DNA of 11,976 nucleotides. Origin: Clostridiales bacterium. GTDB lineage: Bacteria; Bacillota; Clostridia; Oscillospirales; Oscillospiraceae. This document shows, in pieces, positions 1-5,206 of this stretch. The number at the start of each line of letters is the position of its first letter. Within the stretch, counting starts at the first letter, position 1. The notes beneath the pieces are model-generated. The model was not told where the DNA came from. It made no database searches and saw nothing but the letters and a program-made list of their open reading frames with translations. The DNA is taken from assembly GCA_019418625.1 (NCBI GenBank), contig DYBL01000013.1, positions 1 through 11,976 of the forward strand, in the 5' to 3' direction. Made by a program: the position numbers and the translations under genes.

Positions 1-250
1 CTACGCCGCCGATACCCGCCAGGAGATGATGAGTCTGGCCGCCCGCTTCGGCCTGACGGTCACGTTCCTGCGGCCGGAAAAGCAGCGCTTCCGGGAGATC
101 TTGCTGGCTCTTGCGCCCCAGTACGGCGTGGACTGTCCGGAAGAGCAGCTGGTGGAGCAGGCGGAGGCCTTTGCCCTGCGCGCGGGAGGACGCAGCCCCC
201 GGGTGGCCCGGCAGTTCCTCCAGCTCTACGGCTCCGGCGTGACGGTGTGA
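1..250 (+). CDS. DUF815-family AAA+ ATPase, C-terminal part only
   Basis: Only the last 82 residues are present; the reading frame is open from base 2, and the 5' end lies outside the window. The visible stretch has the features I associate with the end of DUF815 ATP-binding proteins: an acidic/polar Q-E-M-M-S-L-A-x-R-F-G-L-T-V segment, then a helix (F-R-E-I-L-L-A-L-A), and a closing A-L-R-A-G-G-R-S-P-R-V-A-R-Q-F helix. This pattern resembles the sensor-2/lid end of an AAA+ module. The family is of unknown cellular role. The Walker A and B motifs would lie upstream, so ATPase activity cannot be checked here. A strong terminator follows 23 bases after the stop, so this is the last gene of its transcript. 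RuvB-type or Lon-type AAA+ proteins are alternatives I consider less likely. Confidence 0.7.
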   Translation, partial: YAADTRQEMMSLAARFGLTVTFLRPEKQRFREILLALAPQYGVDCPEEQLVEQAEAFALRAGGRSPRVARQFLQLYGSGVTV

Positions 251-273
251 CGCCCCGAAAAATGCAAAAAAAG

Positions 274-306
274 AACCGGCCTGTCCGAAAACAGGCCGGT
301 TTTTTC
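274..306. terminator. Two-way intrinsic terminator
   Basis: Perfect 11-bp stem (AACCGGCCTGT / ACAGGCCGGTT) with a 6-base loop. A T-run follows on the plus strand, and an A-run (267-272) on the left side gives a T-run on the minus strand. It can therefore end both the plus-strand ATPase transcript and the minus-strand rpsF-ssb-rpsR transcript. Confidence 0.92.
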
Positions 307-322
307 TCTTTGCGGCTGTGCC

Positions 323-574
323 TTAGTCGGTGACGTAGGGCAGCAGAGCGATCTGACGGGCACGCTTGATGGCCTCGGTCAGCTGACGCTGATGCATGGC
401 GCAGGTGCCGGTGGTTCTGCGGGGCAGAATCTTGGAACGCTCAGAAACAAAGCGACGCAGCTTGGCGGCGTCCTTGTAATCGATGGACTCGCACTTGTCC
501 GCGCAGAACTGGCAGACCTTGCGGCGCTTGCCGCGCATGGGACGAGCGGGTCTCGCTTCACGATCAAAAGCCAT
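323..574 (-). CDS. rpsR: 30S ribosomal protein S18
   Basis: This 83-residue protein matches bacterial S18, which pairs with S6 on the 30S platform near the 3' domain of 16S rRNA. The basic segment R-R-K-V-C-Q-F-C and the C-terminal R-R-T-T-G-T-C-A-M-H-Q-R-Q-L block are family hallmarks. Cysteines at 21, 24, 28 and 58, with a nearby His61, suggest the zinc-binding (C+) form of S18. That form implies that growth in low zinc could depend on a zinc-free paralogue elsewhere, which is an inference. It is the last gene of the rpsF-ssb-rpsR operon. An AAGGAGG ribosome-binding site at 584-590 lies 9 bases before the ATG. The stop is followed, on this strand, by the strong two-way terminator at 274-306. 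Confidence 0.98.
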   Translation of the reverse strand: MAFDREARPARPMRGKRRKVCQFCADKCESIDYKDAAKLRRFVSERSKILPRRTTGTCAMHQRQLTEAIKRARQIALLPYVTD

Positions 575-598
575 GAAATGGTTCCTCCTTTTTTAAGA

Positions 599-1048
599 TC
601 AGAACGGCAGGTCGCCGTCCTCCTCGCCGATCTCGGCGAAATCGGAATGGCTGTCCATGGGAGCGGCGGATGCGCGGCCACCCATGGGTGCGCTGTACGC
701 AGGGGCACCGTAATCTGCGGCGCCGTCCCGCTTGGAATCCCCGAAATAGACGTTGTCGGCCACGACCTCGGCGCTTCTGCGCTTGCCGCCGTCCTTATCC
801 GTCCAGTCGCGGATCTGCAGCCGGCCCTCCACCACGGCCATGCGGCCCTTGGTGAAGTACTTGCTGACAAATTCCGCGGTACTGCGCCAGGCAACGATGT
901 CGATGAAATCCGTCTCCTTCTCGCCGCTCTGGGACTTGAAGTCCCGGTCCACGGCCAGGGAGAAGGACGTGACAGCGGTGCCGCTTCCCGTGCGGCGCAG
1001 CTCGGGGTCACGGGTCAGCCGACCCATGAGGATGATCTTGTTCAGCAT
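599..1048 (-). CDS. ssb: Single-stranded DNA-binding protein
   Basis: This 149-residue protein is SSB, which coats single-stranded DNA during replication, recombination and repair and recruits partner enzymes. It begins M-L-N-K-I-I-L-M-G-R-L-T-R-D-P-E, the standard first strand of the OB fold, and the fold runs to about residue 105. A flexible Gly/Ala/Ser/Pro-rich linker follows. The last residues, D-G-D-L-P-F, form the acidic C-terminal tip used to bind partner proteins. The gene sits between rpsF and rpsR, the usual arrangement in Firmicutes. Its ribosome-binding site (TAAGGAGG, 1056-1063) contains the rpsF stop codon, so translation of the two genes is probably coupled. Confidence 0.98.
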   Translation of the reverse strand: MLNKIILMGRLTRDPELRRTGSGTAVTSFSLAVDRDFKSQSGEKETDFIDIVAWRSTAEFVSKYFTKGRMAVVEGRLQIRDWTDKDGGKRRSAEVVADNVYFGDSKRDGAADYGAPAYSAPMGGRASAAPMDSHSDFAEIGEEDGDLPF

Positions 1049-1060
1049 GAAAATGCCTCC

Positions 1061-1357
1061 TTATTCGCCCTTGCAGACGATCAGGGAACGCATGATGCCG
1101 TCGGTGATCCGCAGCTTACGATCCAGCTCCTTCGGGAAGGAAGGCTCGCTGGTGAAGCTCATCAGCACATAGTAGCCATCGTTCTTGAAGTTGATGGGAT
1201 AGGCCAGCTTGCGGCTGCCCCACTCTTCCACCTCAACAGCGGAACCATTCTGCTCAGCCAGGGTCTTGAAGTTGTTCACCAGAGCGGCGATGCCCTCTTC
1301 CCCCTGTGCAGGGTCGATGATGTAAACGACCTCATAATTGGCAGAAACCTTTGCCAT
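1061..1357 (-). CDS. rpsF: 30S ribosomal protein S6
   Basis: This 98-residue protein matches S6, which binds 16S rRNA only together with S18. Recognisable segments are Y-E-V-V-Y-I-I-D-P near the start, W-G-S-R-K-L-A-Y-P-I in the middle and Y-Y-V-L-M-S-F just after. The chosen ATG at 1357 has an AGGAGGTG ribosome-binding site at 1363-1370 and gives the normal S6 N-terminus. A longer in-frame reading to 1447 would run through that ribosome-binding site and into the promoter, so it is not real. It is the first gene of the rpsF-ssb-rpsR operon. The protein lacks the long glutamate-rich tail seen in some enterobacterial S6 proteins. Confidence 0.97.
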   Translation of the reverse strand: MAKVSANYEVVYIIDPAQGEEGIAALVNNFKTLAEQNGSAVEVEEWGSRKLAYPINFKNDGYYVLMSFTSEPSFPKELDRKLRITDGIMRSLIVCKGE

Positions 1358-1429
1358 GATTGCACCTCCTTTTGGACAAATGGCCCTCATTCGAAGATGA
1401 GAGCAAGGATATGCCCGCAGACTGCGAGC
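1358..1429 (-). promoter_or_regulatory. Structured 5' leader of the rpsF operon
   Basis: The predicted leader of about 70 bases can form two hairpins when read on the minus strand: CUCGCA/UGCGGG with a 3-base loop, and GCUCUCAU/AUGAGGGC with a 6-base loop. Between them a UCCUU could pair with the AAGGA of the ribosome-binding site and hide it. S6:S18 autoregulation through rpsF leaders is known in several bacteria. I do not clearly see the published CCG-bulge element here, so the regulatory role is inference. Confidence 0.45.
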
Positions 1430-1435
1430 CTTATT

Positions 1436-1463
1436 ATTATATAGCAACCGAGGAAAATGTCAA
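1436..1463 (-). promoter_or_regulatory. Sigma-A promoter of rpsF-ssb-rpsR
   Basis: On the minus strand, a perfect TTGACA (1458-1463) is followed by a 16-base spacer and a perfect TATAAT (1436-1441). An A/T-rich upstream flank (1464-1497) could act as an UP element. A near-ideal promoter fits a highly expressed ribosomal operon. Confidence 0.92.
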
Positions 1464-1521
1464 GAAAAATTTCAAAATTTTTTCACTTTTCGCATTTCCC
1501 GTTTCCCTCCGGCGGTATTTG

Positions 1522-1530
1522 TGCTATGAT
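1522..1530 (+). promoter_or_regulatory. Extended -10 promoter of the VOC gene
   Basis: TGC-TATGAT is an extended -10 element; the best -35 at 17-base spacing (TTTCCC, 1502-1507) is weak. A GC-rich 6-bp hairpin (1545-1559, loop GCA) lies between the promoter and the GGGGAGG ribosome-binding site at 1562-1568. Confidence 0.55.
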
Positions 1531-1576
1531 GGGCCAAACACTACCGCGCCGCAGGCGCGCAGGGGAGGCATTTTTT

Positions 1577-1980
1577 ATGAACTGCAAGGAGCTTTACGAG
1601 GGTCTGGGCCATATCGCCGTCCACACCCGGGATATGGCCCAGAGCATCCGCTTTTACGAGCGCATCGGCGGCACGCTGCAAAAAAAGGACGCGATCCCCA
1701 CGCCGGACGGGGACAAGCTTTTGTGCCTGGTGGACTTCGCCGGAGCCACGCTGGAGCTGATCCAGTCCCCCGTCCCCGCCCCCATGACCGAGGGCAACAT
1801 CCCCCACATCGCCGTGTACGTCCGGGACGTGGACGCGGCTGCCGCCGCGCTCCGTGAGGCCGGCGTGGATACGTTCATGACGGAGGAGAAGGTGGTGCTG
1901 CCCAGCCTCTTCGGCGGTCTGGAAAACTGGTTTTCACCGGCCCCTCCGGCGAGCAGATCGAGCTTTTGCACATGCTGTAA
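1577..1980 (+). pseudogene. VOC (glyoxalase-fold) protein, frameshifted near its 3' end
   Basis: The ATG at 1577 has a ribosome-binding site 8 bases upstream. Two beta-alpha-beta-beta-beta VOC modules follow, starting L-G-H-I-A-V-H-T-R-D-M and P-H-I-A-V-Y-V-R-D-V. Expected metal ligands are His12, Glu60 and His77. Reading continues normally to Trp118-Phe119 (1928-1933), then the frame is lost: the original frame runs into an unrelated tail. Adding one T to the TTTT run (1931-1934) restores F-T-G-P-S-G-E-Q-I-E-L-L-H-M-L and a stop at 1978-1980, a 134-residue protein of normal size with the fourth ligand Glu129. A terminator starts 8 bases after that stop, confirming the intended end. The class includes lactoylglutathione lyase, methylmalonyl-CoA epimerase and resistance proteins; the substrate cannot be told. 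A sequencing error is possible. Confidence 0.85.
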
Positions 1981-1986
1981 AGAAAA

Positions 1987-2013
1987 AAGGACGCCCTTCG
2001 GCGTCCTTTTTTT
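1987..2013. terminator. Two-way terminator between the VOC gene and the radical SAM gene
   Basis: Stem GGACGCC/GGCGTCC with loop CTTC (1989-2006), flanked by AAAAAA on the left and TTTTTTT on the right. It serves the plus-strand VOC gene and the convergent minus-strand radical SAM gene. Its stem is the same as that of the terminator at 7441-7471. Confidence 0.9.
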
Positions 2014-2014
2014 C

Positions 2015-2635
2015 TTATTCCTTGATGTACGCCCGCACCCGGTAGGTGGCGCCCACGTCCTCCTCGCAGATCCTGCGGCAATGCTCGATCTCCTCCGCCG
2101 GGATGGTGTCCACCACGGTCATCATCACCGTGGGCACATAGGCCCTGACCCGCCGGGCAAAGTCCAGCATGGCCTGGTAGGCCCCGGGGAAGTTGGGGTG
2201 GCACAGAGCGTCGTACTTTTCCGCCGTGTCCGTGTTCAAAGAGATGGACACCATGTCGAACCGGCCCGCAAACTCCGGGGCGATGTCCCGGCCGTTGATG
2301 ACGCTGCCGGTGCCGTTGGTGTCCATGCGGGTGAAGCGCTTCGTGCCGTGGGCTTTCATCTGGTCGACGACCCAGCAGATATCGTCGAAGCGGTAGGTGG
2401 GCTCTCCGAAGCCCACAAACACCAGCTGGCGGTACTTCGTCAGGTCCCGGCTCTCGATGGACTCCAGAAGTTCTTCTTTTGTGGGCTCCCGACGGAGCCA
2501 CAGGTTATGGGTATAGATGCTGCCGCCGGAGCCGTTGTGGCGCAGGCAGAACTCGCAGTTGAAGTTGCAGCGGTTGGTGGGGTTCACATAGAGATTGTCC
2601 CCGTATTCATAGGTGATGGTAAAGCCCTTTTCCAT
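2015..2635 (-). CDS. TatD-associated radical SAM protein
   Basis: This 206-residue protein has the radical SAM cluster motif C-N-F-N-C-E-F-C (Cys23, Cys27, Cys30), which holds a [4Fe-4S] cluster that cleaves S-adenosylmethionine. Supporting segments are V-F-V-G-F-G-E-P-T (the GGE-like SAM-binding strand), R-M-D-T-N-G-T-G-S and M-V-S-I-S-L-N-T-D. The short length, without an extra cluster domain, fits the small family found beside or fused to TatD, whose reaction is unknown to me. It lies 6 bases after tatD on the same strand. Its ribosome-binding site (GGAGTG, 2643-2648) overlaps the tatD stop, so the two are almost certainly co-transcribed and translationally coupled. The two-way terminator at 1987-2013 ends the transcript. 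Confidence 0.9.
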   Translation of the reverse strand: MEKGFTITYEYGDNLYVNPTNRCNFNCEFCLRHNGSGGSIYTHNLWLRREPTKEELLESIESRDLTKYRQLVFVGFGEPTYRFDDICWVVDQMKAHGTKRFTRMDTNGTGSVINGRDIAPEFAGRFDMVSISLNTDTAEKYDALCHPNFPGAYQAMLDFARRVRAYVPTVMMTVVDTIPAEEIEHCRRICEEDVGATYRVRAYIKE

Positions 2636-2641
2636 AGAAAT

Positions 2642-3409
2642 TCACTCCAATCCGTACAGGCGTTTGCCGTTTTCCAGCGTGATGTCCGCCATTTCCTCCG
2701 GCGTCACGCCCTTCCACGATGCCAGCGTTTCGATGACGTAGGAGAGATACCGGCTGTCGTTGCGCTTGCCCCGGAAGGGCACCGGCGTAAGATAGGGGGC
2801 GTCCGTCTCCACCACGATCCGGTCCAGCGGCGTAATGGCCGCCACCTCCGGGGCACGGCGGGCGTTTTTGTAGGTGATGGGGCCGTTGAACCCAAGGTAC
2901 CAGCCCCGCTTCAAAAGCTCCGCCGCCATCTCCGGACTGCCGGAAAAGCAGTGGAACACGCCCCGCAGGGCCGGGTACTCCCGCACGATGTCCAGCGAGT
3001 CCCCATGGGCCTCCCGGTCGTGGATGATGACGGGCAGGTCCAGCGCCAGGGCCAGCTGGATCTGGCGGCGGAACACCTCCTTTTGGAAGTCCCGGGGCGG
3101 GTTTTCCGGCCAGTAGTAGTCCAGGCCGATCTCCCCGATGGCCACCACCTTTTCGCGGGCGCACAGGGTACGGATGGCGTCAAAATCCGCGTCCGTGCAG
3201 CCGGCGCAGTCCTCCGGGTGGATGCCCACGGCGGCGTACACATGGGGGCAGCGCTCCGCCAGAGCCACCGCGGCCTGGGAGGAGGGCACATCGCACCCGG
3301 GGTTCACCACCAGCTCCACCCCCGCCTCCGGCAGGGCCGAGAGCACCGCGTCCCGGTCGGCGTTGAACGCACCGGAGTCATAATGGGCATGGGTGTCGAA
3401 AATCCGCAT
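2642..3409 (-). CDS. tatD: TatD-family metal-dependent hydrolase/DNase
   Basis: This 255-residue protein has the complete metal-site set of the TatD branch of the amidohydrolase fold: D-T-H-A-H (His7, His9), G-E-I-G-L-D-Y-Y (Glu93), I-I-H-D-R (His130), F-H-C-F-S-G (His153) and E-T-D-A-P-Y-L-T-P (Asp203). Family members are 3'-5' DNases linked to repair of oxidative damage and DNA fragmentation; a role in Tat export is not supported in general. The length is normal. GAGGTGA (3413-3419) is the ribosome-binding site. In many Firmicutes tatD follows metG, but here metG is about 5 kb away and the partner is instead a radical SAM gene directly downstream. Confidence 0.95.
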   Translation of the reverse strand: MRIFDTHAHYDSGAFNADRDAVLSALPEAGVELVVNPGCDVPSSQAAVALAERCPHVYAAVGIHPEDCAGCTDADFDAIRTLCAREKVVAIGEIGLDYYWPENPPRDFQKEVFRRQIQLALALDLPVIIHDREAHGDSLDIVREYPALRGVFHCFSGSPEMAAELLKRGWYLGFNGPITYKNARRAPEVAAITPLDRIVVETDAPYLTPVPFRGKRNDSRYLSYVIETLASWKGVTPEEMADITLENGKRLYGLE

Positions 3410-3424
3410 AAGTCACCTCGTTTT

Positions 3425-3441
3425 CCGCGGCGGCGCCGCGG
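3425..3441 (-). other. GC-only hairpin in the tatD leader
   Basis: A perfect 7-bp stem (CCGCGGC/GCCGCGG, 3-base loop) sits between the predicted transcription start and the tatD ribosome-binding site. On the plus strand it is followed by GCTTTTTCC, so it could also act as a weak terminator in that direction. No plus-strand gene ends nearby, so a 5'-stabilising or translation-limiting role is equally possible. Confidence 0.5.
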
Positions 3442-3468
3442 GCTTTTTCCGTCTTTTTTACAGTCTGT

Positions 3469-3496
3469 ATTGTACCACGTCCCGCCCAAATGAACA
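3469..3496 (-). promoter_or_regulatory. Promoter of tatD and the radical SAM gene
   Basis: On the minus strand TGG-TACAAT (3469-3477) is an extended -10 element. The -35 (TGTTCA, 3491-3496, 16-base spacing) is weak. Transcription would start near 3462, leaving a leader of about 50 bases. Confidence 0.6.
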
Positions 3497-3510
3497 GGGC
3501 CAGAAGAAAA

Positions 3511-3537
3511 GAAAAACAGCATCCCAGCGGGATGCTG
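3511..3537 (-). terminator. Terminator-like hairpin 1 of the rpsT–tatD gap
   Basis: Perfect 9-bp stem CAGCATCCC/GGGATGCTG with a 3-base loop (3517-3537), followed on the minus strand by TTTTTC. It overlaps neither gene, and lies just upstream of the tatD promoter as a last barrier to read-through. Confidence 0.7.
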
Positions 3538-3555
3538 CCGCAAAACAGAGCCGTA

Positions 3556-3619
3556 CCTTCCCGGCGCGGAAGTCTCTGCTTCTCTTTGAAAAAACAAAAA
3601 GGACATCCTGCGGATGTCC
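3556..3619 (-). repeat. 64-bp direct repeat, copy A (contains terminator-like hairpin 2)
   Basis: Starts CCTTCCCGGCGCGGAA and ends in the hairpin GGACATCC-TGC-GGATGTCC (3601-3619), preceded by an A-rich run (3588-3600) that becomes the terminator T-tract on the minus strand. It matches copy B (3730-3794) at nearly every base outside an 8/9-base variable patch. Confidence 0.85.
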
Positions 3620-3720
3620 GCCCCGTCCGGCCCTGCGGCCCGGCCGGGGCCCACGTTTCCGCCTCCGGCGCAAACGGATCCGATCCAAAGCGAAAGACAC
3701 CCCTCCTGGGTTTCTTTCGC
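3620..3720. other. Three further hairpins between the repeat copies
   Basis: Three imperfect inverted repeats follow one another: 3620-3650 (GCCCCG...CGGGGC, one mismatch and one bulge), 3654-3676 (CGTTTCCGCC/GGCGCAAACG, one mismatch, 3-base loop) and 3690-3720 (13-base arms from GCGAAAGA to TCTTTCGC, one mismatch, 5-base loop). No reading frame here looks like a protein. The stretch may be a structured RNA or an interspersed repeat. Confidence 0.6.
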
Positions 3721-3729
3721 AGCTTTCTT

Positions 3730-3794
3730 CCTTCCCGGCGCGGAACATCTGTACTTCTCTTTAAAAAAACAAAAAGGACATCCTGCGGATGTCC
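3730..3794 (-). repeat. 64/65-bp direct repeat, copy B, with the rpsT terminator
   Basis: Same layout as copy A. Its hairpin GGACATCC/GGATGTCC (3776-3794, loop TGC), with TTTTTGTTTTTTT following on the minus strand, stands 23 bases after the rpsT stop. It is therefore the functional rpsT terminator. The pattern of a terminator plus about 45 bases of conserved downstream sequence argues for a duplicated unit rather than chance. Confidence 0.88.
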
Positions 3795-3817
3795 TTTCTA
3801 TTTCGTTCATGAAACGA

Positions 3818-4081
3818 TCAGCCCAGCTTGTTGAGCTTCAGGGTCATGGCGCTCTTGCGATGCGCAGCCGTGTTCTTGTGCAGAACGCCCTTGGCAACAG
3901 CCTGATCGACTTTCTTCACTGCAACCTTGTAAGCGCCATCGGCCTCGGTGCGATTGCCTTCTGCGGCAGCAACCTCGAACTTCTTGATGGCGGTCTTCAG
4001 CTCGGATTTCGCGGCCTTGTTGCGTGCGTTTCTCACTTCACCGATCAGAACGCGCTTCTTGGCAGACTTGATATTCGGCAA
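3818..4081 (-). CDS. rpsT: 30S ribosomal protein S20
   Basis: This 87-residue protein is S20, a helical, lysine/alanine-rich protein that binds the 5' domain of 16S rRNA. It starts P-N-I-K-S-A-K-K-R-V after the initiator and contains N-K-A-A-K-S-E-L-K-T-A-I-K-K-F and L-H-K-N-T-A-A-H-R-K-S, which are signatures of the family. The start is TTG at 4081: this gives the standard S20 N-terminus and sits 6 bases from an AAGGAGGTG ribosome-binding site (4088-4096). A second TTG at 4102 lies on the other side of that site and is rejected. A TTG start is also used for S20 in other bacteria and may limit expression. rpsT next to gpr is a classical Firmicutes arrangement, divergent here. Confidence 0.96.
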   Translation of the reverse strand: MPNIKSAKKRVLIGEVRNARNKAAKSELKTAIKKFEVAAAEGNRTEADGAYKVAVKKVDQAVAKGVLHKNTAAHRKSAMTLKLNKLG

Positions 4082-4107
4082 ACCAAACACCTCCTTAGGC
4101 AAATTCA

Positions 4108-4136
4108 GCAGGGCGGAACAATAATTTCCACCGTGC
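4108..4136 (-). promoter_or_regulatory. Leader hairpin upstream of rpsT
   Basis: In the predicted leader of about 57 bases, GCA-C-GGUGGAA pairs with UUCCGCC-C-UGC (10 pairs around one C·C mismatch, 7-base loop). It ends 11 bases before the ribosome-binding site. Autoregulation by S20 is known in E. coli; a similar role here is only a suggestion. Confidence 0.4.
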
Positions 4137-4144
4137 AGAATGAT

Positions 4145-4173
4145 ATTTTAGCAGGGAAGTTCCCAAAAAGCAA
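4145..4173 (-). promoter_or_regulatory. Promoter of rpsT with an internal inverted repeat
   Basis: Minus strand TTGCTT (4168-4173), 17-base spacer, TAAAAT (4145-4150). The spacer contains GGGAA-C-TTCCC (4154-4164), a perfect 5-bp inverted repeat that could be a protein-binding site. Confidence 0.65.
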
Positions 4174-4202
4174 GAGTTTTTTTATAATTTTTGTGATTTT
4201 TT

Positions 4203-4231
4203 GTATATTGTATCTTCCGCCGCAAATCCTA
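4203..4231 (+). promoter_or_regulatory. Possible sporulation-sigma promoter of gpr
   Basis: GTATA (4203-4207), 17 bases, AATCCTA (4225-4231). This loosely resembles forespore sigma F/G elements (GNATR and CATNNTA-like). No good sigma-A promoter is seen on this strand in the same region. gpr is known to be transcribed in the forespore in Bacillus; the assignment here is weak. Confidence 0.3.
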
Positions 4232-4271
4232 GGCAAAAGACCACAAGATTTTGTGTTGGGAGGCATGGCAT

Positions 4272-5168
4272 TTGTTTGCAAAACGCACAGACCTGGCGCT
4301 GGAGGCCCGGGAGCTGTGGCAGGAGAGCGCCCAGCGGACCAGCCGTCTTTCCGGCGTGAAGGCCACCAAATCCAAGCTGGAGGGCTACGGACTGACCCGG
4401 GTGGACATTCTGGACGCGCGGGGGGAGGAGGCCCTGGGCAAGCCCGCGGGCTGCTATCTCACCATTGACCTGACCACGTTCTGGCAGCGCAAGGCGGACT
4501 TTTTTCCCCGGGCCGTCCGGGCAGTGGGCACCCAGCTCCGTGCCATGGTGCCGGCGGAGGGGCCGGTGCTGGTGGTGGGGCTTGGCAACGCCGCCATGAC
4601 CCCCGACGCCGTGGGCCCCCTGACGGCGGACAGCGTGCTGGTGACCCGTCACCTCATCTCCGCCATGCCCCGGCAGTTTGCGGGCTTTCGGCCGGTGAGC
4701 GTGGTGCGCACCGGCGTGCTGGGCACCACCGGCGTGGAGTCGGCGGAGGCCGTGGCGGGCGTGGCGGAGCAGGTGCAGCCCGCCGCCATCATCGCCGTGG
4801 ACGCCCTGGCCTCCCGCCGCCGGGAGCGGGTGTGCGCCACGGTGCAGCTGAGCGACACGGGCATCACCCCCGGCAGCGGCGTGGGAAACCACCGGGCCGC
4901 ACTGAACCGGGAGACGCTGGGCGTGCCGGTGATCGCCGTGGGCATCCCCACGGTGGTGGACGCGGCCACGCTGGCGGCGGACCTTCTGGAGGAGGCCGGG
5001 GTGGAGCACATCGACGCCGACCGGCTGCGGCAGGGCCAGGGCAACATGATGGTGACCCCCCGGGACATCGACGCCCAGGTGCGGGACCTTTCCAAAGTGG
5101 TGGGCTACGGCATCAACTGGGCCCTCCAGGACCTGGACGTGGAGGACATCACCGCCCTTTTAAGCTGA
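4272..5168 (+). CDS. gpr: Germination protease (SASP endopeptidase)
   Basis: This 298-residue protein matches GPR, the forespore-made protease that degrades small acid-soluble spore proteins when a spore germinates. Recognisable blocks are K-R-T-D-L-A-L-E-A-R-E at the start, V-V-G-L-G-N-A-A-M-T-P-D-A-V-G-P (Asp112), T-G-V-E-S-A-E, I-I-A-V-D-A-L-A-S-R (Asp177) and the late P-G-S-G-V-G-N block. The two Asp residues correspond to those proposed as catalytic in Bacillus. The start is TTG at 4272, 8 bases after GGGAGG (4258-4263); a more upstream TTG (4251) has no such site, and the ATG at 4265 is out of frame. If self-cleavage occurs at T-D/L-A as in Bacillus, the propeptide is only 7 residues. 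The strong terminator at 5168-5203 follows. Confidence 0.95.
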   Translation: MFAKRTDLALEARELWQESAQRTSRLSGVKATKSKLEGYGLTRVDILDARGEEALGKPAGCYLTIDLTTFWQRKADFFPRAVRAVGTQLRAMVPAEGPVLVVGLGNAAMTPDAVGPLTADSVLVTRHLISAMPRQFAGFRPVSVVRTGVLGTTGVESAEAVAGVAEQVQPAAIIAVDALASRRRERVCATVQLSDTGITPGSGVGNHRAALNRETLGVPVIAVGIPTVVDAATLAADLLEEAGVEHIDADRLRQGQGNMMVTPRDIDAQVRDLSKVVGYGINWALQDLDVEDITALLS

Positions 5169-5203
5169 AAAGAGCCGCCGGATGGTTCCGGCGGCTCTTT
5201 TTT
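5168..5203. terminator. Two-way terminator between gpr and larA
   Basis: Perfect 12-bp stem AGAGCCGCCGGA/TCCGGCGGCTCT (5171-5198) with a TGGT loop, A-run on the left and T-run on the right. It ends both convergent genes. Confidence 0.94.
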
Positions 5204-5206
5204 TGA

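Noticed and set aside
392..1444. Long plus-strand open frame over rpsR, ssb and rpsF
   Set aside because: It is antisense to three well-conserved genes and has no ribosome-binding site or recognisable domain.
1928..1937. Programmed -1 frameshifting in the VOC gene
   Set aside because: The zero-frame codons TGG TTT TCA do not form a standard X-XXY-YYZ slippery site, and the pause structure downstream would be only the terminator, so a lost base is simpler.
1577..3493. A very long plus-strand protein continuing from the VOC gene through the tatD region
   Set aside because: After the frameshift it is only the antisense of the radical SAM and tatD genes; the real VOC stop and a terminator lie at 1978-2013.
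3556..3794. CRISPR array or small peptide genes in the repeated stretch
   Set aside because: Only two copies, over 170 bp apart, with no regular spacers; the translated frames are low-complexity and lack start signals.
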